Assembly (NCBI RefSeq): GCF_014257025.1
Contig: NZ_JACMSF010000043.1
Location: forward strand, 1-64,000
Origin: Streptomyces cupreus
GTDB taxonomy: Bacteria; Actinomycetota; Actinomycetes; Streptomycetales; Streptomycetaceae
DNA: 64,000 nt
Direction: 5' to 3'
Shown: piece by piece, positions 56,018 to 64,000 of the stretch
How the letters are laid out: each line of letters starts with the position of its first letter
How positions within the stretch are numbered: the stretch's first letter is position 1
Translations under genes and position numbers: made by a program
The notes under the pieces: generated by a model
Told to the model about the DNA's origin: nothing
The model's database searches: none
The model's input: the letters and a program-made list of their open reading frames with translations, nothing else

Positions 56018-56040
56018 GGTGGGGCCGAACGGGCCCCACC
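56018..56040 (+). terminator. terminator after the EF-G-like gene
   Basis: GGTGGGGCC / GGCCCCACC, a 9-base stem with a 5-base loop, 20 bases beyond the stop codon, followed by CGAAAGGCCTTTG. The rest of the 210-base gap to the next gene holds ACCTG-ATCAA-CAGGT, a small inverted repeat near 56126-56145, which may be an operator. Confidence 0.6.
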
Positions 56041-56207
56041 CGAAAGGCCTTTGTGGAACGCTCCCCTCCGCGTCGGCGGGCGGCTTCGGCCGTCCGCCGA
56101 CGAACTGTCGGTGGCTGCGGATACGCTGATGACCTGATCAACAGGTGTGCCGGGCAAGGAAGTCGGGAAGGCCGCAGAACGACAGTGGGCGGCGATCGGG
56201 GGCGGGA

Positions 56208-57863
56208 ATGACCGTTGACAGCGGTTACGGGGACATCTTCGGTCCCCAGGTGCCGCGCACGGGCGACGAGGGACAGACGGCGACGTTCGCGCTGGCCTCG
56301 GCGGCCTATCGCGACACCGACGTCGAGAAGATCCTGGACGCCAACAGCGAATGGCACCAGTCGGCCGTCAAGGCCGGCAAGATCAAGCTGTTCAAGCCGA
56401 ACCTCGGCGAGGCCTTCTCCCGCGCGGTGGTCGACCGCATGGTCGGCCCCGGCCGCAAGCCGCTCATCCAGTCCTTCGGCGCCGAACCCCAGGTCGTCGT
56501 CGAGCACTGCCTCGCGGCCAACAACATCCGCAAGGAGCGCGACAACCGCCTGACCGTCGTCATGGTCCTGTGCGGAGTGCTCTTCCTGCCCGGACTGCTC
56601 GCCTGGCTGCTCGTCTTCCAGCTGCGCACCACCATGGCCAAGCGCGAGGACAAACGGGCCGGCGCCCTCGCCACCGCGCTGCTCGTCGCCGTCGGCGCCC
56701 TCGCCGTGATCTTCCTGATCCGGATGCCGTTCACCGGCTTCTGGGCCTGGTACGCGCGCGGGGCGGTAGCCCTCCCCGTCGTCGGCTGGTACCTGGCCAA
56801 GCAGATCTGCGAGCGTACGGCCAAGGACCTGCGCGAGCGCTGGGACGGCCTGCTGGCCGGCAGCAGCGTCGGCGCCAAGGTCCCGGAGGCCGTACCGAGC
56901 AGCCCCGGCGAGAACGCGGCCGAGCAACTGCGCCAGTCCCTGGCCAAGCTGAGCGCCGAACAGCAGTCCAACTCCGTGTTCTACGCCGGGCCCAAGGGCA
57001 TCCTCGGCATGGGCACGCGGTGGGGCAGCTGGCAGCTCGCCGAGGACCTCGCCCCGGCCGACCCCGCCCGCGAGATCCACCCGTTCCGCAGCTGGGACGT
57101 CATCCGTTCCATCCACGACCAGCTGAAGATGCTGACCCGCGGCCCGTTGAACACCGGCGGCTTCACCCCGCCGTCCGTACGGCACTGGATCGTCACGCCG
57201 ATCGGCGAGAACGCCAAGGCGGTGGCCCGGCCCGGCGGCACCGACGTCGAGGCCTACCAGGTCAAGCAGCACGCCATACAGGACATCTGCAACAAGCAGC
57301 AGTTCGGCGCGGGCGACCGGCACTACCTGGGCGTGCAGTGGACGCTGTGGGAGGGGCAGCTGGTGATCACCATGCTGATCACGGTCACCGTGCTGCACGA
57401 GACACTGCGCATCGAGGTCACCGGGCACGCGCTCGGCCCGGTTCACTCCCTGTTCACCTCGAAGTCCGAGGCGCCCACCAAGGAAGTCCAGAAGTCCCTC
57501 AAGCCCTGGGAGACCCGGACGATCAAGCTGCCGCTGGTCAACGCCGACGAGGTGGTCCGGCTCGCCGCCCGGGCCCCGCTCGGCTGGTACCCGCCGCTGC
57601 TGAACTGGCTCGGCGGCACCCTGAGCCTGCCCGAGCCGTTCGGCCTCCGGCACGCCTGGGCCGACAAGCCCTGGCGGCATCGCTTCATGGCCGACGACGC
57701 GCTGCGGGCGGCCACGCCGGTGCTGCGGGTCGTGCACGCGGCGGCGATCAGGGTGCTGGAGGAGAACGGCGTGGACACGGAGAAGTTCGGGGCGCGGTCC
57801 GCGTTCTTGAGTACGGCTGTGCAGGATCCGTCACCGAGAAAGGCCGACGTGTACGACGCGTAA
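56208..57863 (+). CDS. large multi-pass membrane protein of unknown function
   Basis: No family recognised. The 551-residue product has a soluble N-terminal domain (1-110), then three probable membrane helices (about 115-138, 151-173, 178-197) and a large C-terminal domain with another hydrophobic patch near 395-415 (QLVITMLITVTVLHETLRIEV). Conserved-looking cysteines and charged pairs are few. ATG 56208 follows GGGGGCGGGA; it is the second gene on the plus strand after the EF-G-like gene. It may be a transport- or envelope-related protein, but nothing in the sequence proves it. Confidence 0.8.
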   Translation: MTVDSGYGDIFGPQVPRTGDEGQTATFALASAAYRDTDVEKILDANSEWHQSAVKAGKIKLFKPNLGEAFSRAVVDRMVGPGRKPLIQSFGAEPQVVVEHCLAANNIRKERDNRLTVVMVLCGVLFLPGLLAWLLVFQLRTTMAKREDKRAGALATALLVAVGALAVIFLIRMPFTGFWAWYARGAVALPVVGWYLAKQICERTAKDLRERWDGLLAGSSVGAKVPEAVPSSPGENAAEQLRQSLAKLSAEQQSNSVFYAGPKGILGMGTRWGSWQLAEDLAPADPAREIHPFRSWDVIRSIHDQLKMLTRGPLNTGGFTPPSVRHWIVTPIGENAKAVARPGGTDVEAYQVKQHAIQDICNKQQFGAGDRHYLGVQWTLWEGQLVITMLITVTVLHETLRIEVTGHALGPVHSLFTSKSEAPTKEVQKSLKPWETRTIKLPLVNADEVVRLAARAPLGWYPPLLNWLGGTLSLPEPFGLRHAWADKPWRHRFMADDALRAATPVLRVVHAAAIRVLEENGVDTEKFGARSAFLSTAVQDPSPRKADVYDA

Positions 57864-57894
57864 CCGTCAGGGGGAGCTCAGGCTCCCCCTCGAC

Positions 57895-58443
57895 TCACAC
57901 CGTCGGCCAGGCCTCCGCCAGCATCTTCCGTGTGTCCGCCAGCAACTGCGGCAGCACCTTCGTGTGCCCCACCACCGGCATGAAGTTCGTGTCGCCTCCC
58001 CAGCGCGGCACGATGTGCTGGTGGAGGTGGGCCGCGATGCCGGCGCCGGCGACCGTGCCCTGGTTCATGCCGATGTTGAAGCCGTGCGCCCCGGACGCGG
58101 TACGCAGCGCCGTCATCGCCTGCTTGGTCAGCGCCGCCAGCTCGATGGTCTCCGGCTCGGTGAGATCGGTGTAGTCCGCGACATGCCGGTAGGGCACGAC
58201 CATGAGGTGGCCGCCGTTGTACGGGTACAGATTGAGGACCGCGTACACCTGCGCGCCGCGCTTGACGACCAGCCCGTCCTCGTCGGACTTGGCCGGGATC
58301 GAGCAGAAGGGGCAACCGTCGTCGGCGCCGGGGCCGGTCGGCTTGTTCTCACCCTGGATGTAGGCCATCCGATGGGGCGTCCACAGACGCTGGAACGCGT
58401 CCTGGATCCCCACTCCCCACTGCTGCTCCGGCTCACTCGTCAT
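57895..58443 (-). CDS. HIT-family nucleotide hydrolase/phosphorylase
   Basis: Nucleotidyl hydrolase or transferase, probably acting on diadenosine polyphosphates. The 182-residue protein has the histidine triad H139-L-H141-Q-H143 (HLHQHIVPRW), GHLMVVPYRHVADY, and an N-terminal C44-P-F-C47 pair that in related proteins binds zinc. In mycobacteria the matching gene sits between thrS and pgsA, as it does here apart from inserted genes. ATG 58443 has only a weak ribosome binding site. Confidence 0.9.
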   Translation of the reverse strand: MTSEPEQQWGVGIQDAFQRLWTPHRMAYIQGENKPTGPGADDGCPFCSIPAKSDEDGLVVKRGAQVYAVLNLYPYNGGHLMVVPYRHVADYTDLTEPETIELAALTKQAMTALRTASGAHGFNIGMNQGTVAGAGIAAHLHQHIVPRWGGDTNFMPVVGHTKVLPQLLADTRKMLAEAWPTV

Positions 58444-58521
58444 GCGTGCAGCATATGGCGTCGTCCGTTCCCGGCGTGTCGCCGGGGCGACGGGAAGGCC
58501 GCCACCGGCCAAGCTGGGCCA

Positions 58522-59181
58522 GTGGACGACGACAGCCCTTACGAGCGCTGGGAGCAGCGCACCGAGATCCCGCTGTTTCTGGCGTCGCTGCTCTTCCTGG
58601 CCGCCTACGCCGCCCGCGTCCTGGCGGTGAGCATGCCGTCCGTCTGGGAGAGCGTGTGCGGGTACACGATGCTCGCGCTCTGGGTGCTGTTCGCCGTGGA
58701 CTACGTGGTGCGCTGGCGACTCCTCGGGGGGCGCTTGCTGCGCTTCGCCAGGACCCACTTCCTGCACACGGTCGTGGTCATCCTGCCGCTCCTGCGGCCG
58801 CTGCGGATCGTGCCGCTCTACGACGTCATCCAGCGCCGGCAGGGGGAGCCCCGGCTCTCCGTGCACGCGCGCGTGATCGCCTACGCGAGTCTGGCGACCC
58901 TGTTGCTCGGCTTTGCCGGTTCCCTCGCGGTCTACCAAGCGGAACGCGGAGCGCCGGGAGCCGACATGCGGACCTTCGGGGACGCGCTGTGGTGGGCCGC
59001 CGCGACCCTCACCACGGTCGGTTACGGCGACATCACCCCGGTGACCACGCGCGGCCGGACGATCGCGATCGGGATGATGGCCGGCGGCATGGCCCTGCTC
59101 GGCGCGGTGACGGGATCGTTCTCCTCCTGGCTCCTGCAGATCTTCTCCCGCGAGAGCGACAACAGGCCCCCGGGGAGCTGA
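58522..59181 (+). CDS. minimal voltage-gated-type potassium channel
   Basis: Tetrameric K+ channel subunit. The 219-residue protein has an S1-S6 layout: S1 near 17-36, S2 near 46-63, a short S3/S4 region (LPLLRPLRIVPL, only two Arg), S5 near 117-137, the selectivity filter TTVGYGD (164-170) and S6 near 181-203. No RCK or cyclic-nucleotide domain follows. Gating by voltage is uncertain because S4 has few charges. The start (GTG 58522) has no clear ribosome binding site; the 78-base gap to the divergent HIT gene leaves little room. Confidence 0.88.
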   Translation: MDDDSPYERWEQRTEIPLFLASLLFLAAYAARVLAVSMPSVWESVCGYTMLALWVLFAVDYVVRWRLLGGRLLRFARTHFLHTVVVILPLLRPLRIVPLYDVIQRRQGEPRLSVHARVIAYASLATLLLGFAGSLAVYQAERGAPGADMRTFGDALWWAAATLTTVGYGDITPVTTRGRTIAIGMMAGGMALLGAVTGSFSSWLLQIFSRESDNRPPGS

Positions 59182-59209
59182 CCCCCCGAGGGCCTGGTGC
59201 AGTGCCGGA

Positions 59210-61186
<1,977 letters not shown>

Positions 61187-61277
61187 CGGTCTCTCCTGAC
61201 TGAAGGTGGGGTGCGGCGCCATACCGGGAGCGCGCGCATTACGCGATCGTACCGACCCGCACCCACCCAGGGCGAAA

Positions 61278-62498
61278 TCAGTCCCCTCCGCACGCCTCTT
61301 CGAAGAAGTCCAGATTCTCCTGGAGCGACTTCATCAGCCGGTCCCGCTCCGCCTCGTCGACCTGCACGGGTACGACGCCGGAGACGCCGGTGAGCTTGCG
61401 GAAGCCGCCCCGGCTCTCCAGCCGCCCGTGCACCCGCACCGGCAGTCCGACCAGGTGGGCGTGGCCGGCGATCCGGTAGGCCTCCTCGTCCAGGGTGAGC
61501 CGGACGTGCGGGATCTCGGCGCCGGCCAGCACCCGCAGACGTACCGTGCCCTCCCCACGTGGCCCCGATCTGCGCATCCGGACCACGGCGCCGGTGATGC
61601 GCACGGAGACGGAGGGCTCCTCGCGCAGATAGCGGGCCCCTGCTTCGCGCAGCACGGGCAGATCGCCCGGTGAGAACTCGACGGCCTCGGCGCCGGCCGC
61701 GCAGCCGTCGGGAACAGCGGCGGCGGGCGCCCACTCGACGGCGATGCGCGCGCCCTCGGTGCCCCGGACGAGGCCGATCAGAGCCTCGGTGAGCTCCCGG
61801 CTGACGCCCGCCTCGACGGCGCCGTCGAAGGCGTCCATGCCGCCGGTGGCCCGCCGGTAGTCGATGGCCTCGCGGGCGGCGTACAGCGCCTGGTGCAGGC
61901 GTACGGCGAGCGGGCGGCCCGAGCCCACGGGCACGAAGGCGGTCAGACTGCGGCCGCCTGCCGGGAAGCCGACCAGGACGTTCTCCAGCATCGCGGCGGC
62001 GGGGCGGCGGTGCCGGGCGCCGTAATAGCCCGCACGCGCGCGTGTGGCGAGAGCGGCGGCGAGGAGCGTCTGGCGCGCACAGGTGCGCAGTTGCTCCTCC
62101 ACGGTCCAGGGCGTGGTGCCGGCGGGTCCGGTGGGCACGTCCCGCCACCAGCGGATCTCGTCGCTGGGCACGGCGAGCGAGACCAGCACCTCACGGGCGG
62201 AGGGGGTGCCGCTGCGGGAGAGGGCGACGAGGGCCTCGCCCAGCAGGTCGTCGCTGTCGGGGAAAGCGCGGTTCTCGGGCACGAGCAGGCTGGTCCCGCC
62301 GCCGCCAGGGCCTGGCGGGGTCCAACGGCCGTAGCGTCCGGTGGCGCCGCCGCGGCGCTGCCAGCCGTGCCGGTGCAGCAGGGCGCTGAGGACGGCGGGG
62401 TCGACCTGGTCGGGCTCGGGGGGACGGTGCCAGCCGACGGTGTCGACGGGGTGCGGCCTGACCGGCCGCAGGGGCTCCTCGATCGGGCGGTGCGTCAT
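61278..62498 (-). CDS. unknown protein coupled to a DUF4365 gene
   Basis: I do not recognise this family. The 406-residue soluble protein has a Pro-rich N-terminus (1-30), a region [16 protein letters not shown], an Ala/Leu-rich helical middle with [24 protein letters not shown], and a C-terminal part (about 300-395) of alternating strands ([41 protein letters not shown]) that suggests an OB- or Ig-like fold. No catalytic motif was found. ATG 62498 overlaps the DUF4365 stop by ATGA, so the two are translated together. Confidence 0.7.
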   Translation of the reverse strand: MTHRPIEEPLRPVRPHPVDTVGWHRPPEPDQVDPAVLSALLHRHGWQRRGGATGRYGRWTPPGPGGGGTSLLVPENRAFPDSDDLLGEALVALSRSGTPSAREVLVSLAVPSDEIRWWRDVPTGPAGTTPWTVEEQLRTCARQTLLAAALATRARAGYYGARHRRPAAAMLENVLVGFPAGGRSLTAFVPVGSGRPLAVRLHQALYAAREAIDYRRATGGMDAFDGAVEAGVSRELTEALIGLVRGTEGARIAVEWAPAAAVPDGCAAGAEAVEFSPGDLPVLREAGARYLREEPSVSVRITGAVVRMRRSGPRGEGTVRLRVLAGAEIPHVRLTLDEEAYRIAGHAHLVGLPVRVHGRLESRGGFRKLTGVSGVVPVQVDEAERDRLMKSLQENLDFFEEACGGD

Positions 62499-63061
62499 GG
62501 TCTGCCTCCCGTCCCGACCCGCGTCATGATCTCGCACAGCGCACGGTCGTCGAAGATGCGTGAGGTCGGGATCCGCACGGTGGTCCGGGTGCGGCCGGTG
62601 ACCGGGTGGCCCGCGAGGTTGACCCAGTAGCAGCAGTGCCTGAGGTCGAGCCGGTCGTGGCTGGCGCGCAGCCAGTCGTCCTGGGACCGCGGGACGAGCA
62701 TCACGACGAGGATCTTGTGCACGGAGACCGGGGTGCGGGCGAGCTTGCGCAGGTGGTCGTTGTCCAACGTGAAGGAGAAAGTGCGGCCCGGGGGGTTGGG
62801 CGGGATCTGGTAGGTGGCCTTGAGCTGCACCTTGATGGTGACCTCGTCGTCGACCGTGTGTCCGGGCGCGCTGTGACTGACGTGCCAGTCGATGCCGTTG
62901 TCCGGGAACGGCTGTGACAGCGAGCACCCCGCGGCTGCCGCGACCGCGTGCAAGTAGCCCACCTGCAAGGTCTCCATGCAGGCGGTGGTGGCGAGTGTGC
63001 CGCGATGGGGCCCCGTACGTTCGGGCAGCAGCCCGCCGCGCTCGGGCTGCGCTATCGCCAT
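62495..63061 (-). CDS. DUF4365 protein, likely PD-(D/E)XK-fold nuclease relative
   Basis: DUF4365 proteins are found next to defence or mobile elements in some genomes and have a nuclease-like core; activity here is unproven. The 188-residue product has the core signature of this group: an acidic residue near E30, NGIDW with D58 and VQLKAT with Q79 and K81, spaced like the D-x(n)-(E/Q)xK motif of PD-(D/E)XK enzymes. ATG 63061 has GGAAGG about 9 bases upstream. It is divergent from a DEDDh exonuclease gene, with 168 bases between. Confidence 0.72.
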   Translation of the reverse strand: MAIAQPERGGLLPERTGPHRGTLATTACMETLQVGYLHAVAAAAGCSLSQPFPDNGIDWHVSHSAPGHTVDDEVTIKVQLKATYQIPPNPPGRTFSFTLDNDHLRKLARTPVSVHKILVVMLVPRSQDDWLRASHDRLDLRHCCYWVNLAGHPVTGRTRTTVRIPTSRIFDDRALCEIMTRVGTGGRP

Positions 63062-63229
63062 GACCAACAGCCTTCCAAGCCAAGTGAATCCCCGTGGCGA
63101 GCCGCTGAACTGCAAAGACCCGCACTCCTGTTGTGTCCTTCCGGCGTACGGCGCAAACAGCCCGGGTATCACCAAACGGGCAGAAGACGGTGCGTCAGCT
63201 GCCATGGCTGAACGAGGGGTTGTGTAGGT

Positions 63230-63955
63230 ATGGCGAGCTGGTATGAGGGCCCGCTGGCGGCATTCGACACGGAGACGACGGGCGTGGACGTCGAGACCGA
63301 CCGGATCGTCTCGGCGGCCGTCGTGATCCAGGACGCCCCGGGCACCCGGCCGCGGGTGACCCGGTGGCTGGTGAACCCGGGTGTGCCGGTGCCGGAGGCG
63401 GCGACGGCGGTGCACGGGCTGACGGAGGAACATCTCCAGCGCAACGGCCGCTGGCCGTCGCCGGTGATGCAGGAGATAGCCGAGGAACTGGCCGAACAGG
63501 CCGTCGCGGGCCGCCCGCTGGTGGTGATGAACGCGCCGTTCGACCTGACGATCCTGGATCGTGAGCTGCGCCGCCATCGGGCGTCGTCCCTCGACCACTG
63601 GTTCGAGACGAGCCCGCTGCTGGTGCTGGATCCGAGGGTCCTGGACAAGCATCTGGACCGCTATCGCAAGGGCCGGCGCACGCTGACCGACCTGTGCGCG
63701 CACTACGGGGTCACGCTGGACGGCGCGCATGACGCGGGCGCGGACGCGCTGGCCGCGCTGGATGTCGTACGGGCGGTGGGGCGCCGTTTCGCGGCGCGGC
63801 TCGAACGGCTCTCGCCCGCCGAACTGCACACGTTGCAGGCGGTGTGGCACGCGGCGCAGGCGCGGGGGCTCCAGGCGTGGTTCGCGCGCAGCGGCACGGA
63901 GGAGGCGGTGGACCCGGCGTGGCCACTGCGCCCGGATCTGCCGGCGGCGGCATAA
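63230..63955 (+). CDS. DEDDh-type 3'-5' exonuclease (DnaQ-like)
   Basis: Proofreading-type exonuclease not fused to a polymerase. The 241-residue protein keeps all catalytic residues: D13 and E15 in FDTETTG, D105 in NAPFDLTIL, and H167 and D172 in HDAGADALAAL. The C-terminal tail (about 200-241) is Arg/Trp-rich and has no recognised domain. Substrate (DNA or RNA) is not known. ATG 63230 is 168 bases from the divergent DUF4365 gene; a terminator follows the stop. Confidence 0.92.
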   Translation: MASWYEGPLAAFDTETTGVDVETDRIVSAAVVIQDAPGTRPRVTRWLVNPGVPVPEAATAVHGLTEEHLQRNGRWPSPVMQEIAEELAEQAVAGRPLVVMNAPFDLTILDRELRRHRASSLDHWFETSPLLVLDPRVLDKHLDRYRKGRRTLTDLCAHYGVTLDGAHDAGADALAALDVVRAVGRRFAARLERLSPAELHTLQAVWHAAQARGLQAWFARSGTEEAVDPAWPLRPDLPAAA

Positions 63956-63959
63956 AAGA

Positions 63960-63987
63960 AGCCGGTCCGTACGGATACGGACCGGCT
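63960..63987 (+). terminator. terminator after the exonuclease gene
   Basis: A 12-base inverted repeat (AGCCGGTCCGTA / TACGGACCGGCT) with loop CGGA, followed by TTCCTT, 4 bases after the stop codon. Confidence 0.88.
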
Positions 63988-64000
63988 TTCCTTCCGGGTG

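Noticed and set aside
53775-57737. A 1320-codon minus-strand open frame
   Set aside because: It is the antisense shadow of the EF-G-like and membrane-protein genes, whose motifs are clear on the plus strand.

Overview
This window is core chromosome from a high-GC actinomycete, almost certainly a Streptomyces. The evidence is the very strong G/C third-position bias, the GTG and TTG starts, the frequent 4-base ATGA/GTGA gene overlaps, a full-length BldD, an actinobacterial integration host factor (mIHF/sIHF), and a gene order that I recall as the metK to thrS core region of S. coelicolor. I found no insertion sequence, phage gene, tRNA, rRNA or CRISPR array. Nearly all genes are housekeeping, and most lie on the minus strand.

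Layout. 1-3576: metK (cut by the window edge), coaBC, rpoZ, gmk and mihF. 3874-13814: a pyrimidine cluster transcribed pyrR-pyrB-pyrC-(PH-like membrane protein)-carA-carB-pyrD-pyrF, with a candidate PyrR-binding RNA hairpin that could hide the pyrR ribosome binding site. 14067: bldD, divergent, with a BldD-type operator over its own promoter. 14768-18047: nusB, efp, an M24 peptidase-like protein with altered metal ligands, and a proline-rich P-loop protein. 18100-24550: aroB, aroK, aroC, a small membrane protein, aroE, mltG and ruvX. aroK and aroB share one frame with no stop between them. 24550-28026: alaS and two small membrane-associated proteins. 28186: a STAND-type ATPase with no DNA-binding domain.

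30388-44930: rpsD, rarA, a VKOR-family oxidoreductase, hisS, a metallo-hydrolase, a membrane-anchored cyclophilin, a DUF349 protein, rel (bifunctional ppGpp synthetase/hydrolase), apt, secF, secD and yajC. 45117-52861: ruvB-ruvA-ruvC, yebC, pdxT and pdxS, a LemA-like membrane protein, a 270-bp repeat tract, then pimA and the PIM acyltransferase. 52858-61186: pgsA, an EF-G-like GTPase with degenerate G motifs, a large membrane protein, a HIT hydrolase, a minimal potassium channel and thrS. 61278-63955: an unknown protein coupled to a DUF4365 protein, and a divergent DEDDh exonuclease.

How the genes work together. The pyr cluster makes UMP from bicarbonate and glutamine except for the pyrE step, which is not here. 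The aro genes supply the 3-dehydroquinate, shikimate-dehydrogenase, shikimate-kinase and chorismate steps. pgsA-acyltransferase-pimA make phosphatidylinositol mannosides of the inner membrane. ruvABC, rarA and ruvX serve recombination and fork repair. secDF-yajC serve protein export, and pdxST make pyridoxal phosphate. The most unusual items are the pyrR leader, the aroK-aroB open frame, the M24 and EF-G-like proteins with altered catalytic residues, and the CACGCGCGTG repeat tract.
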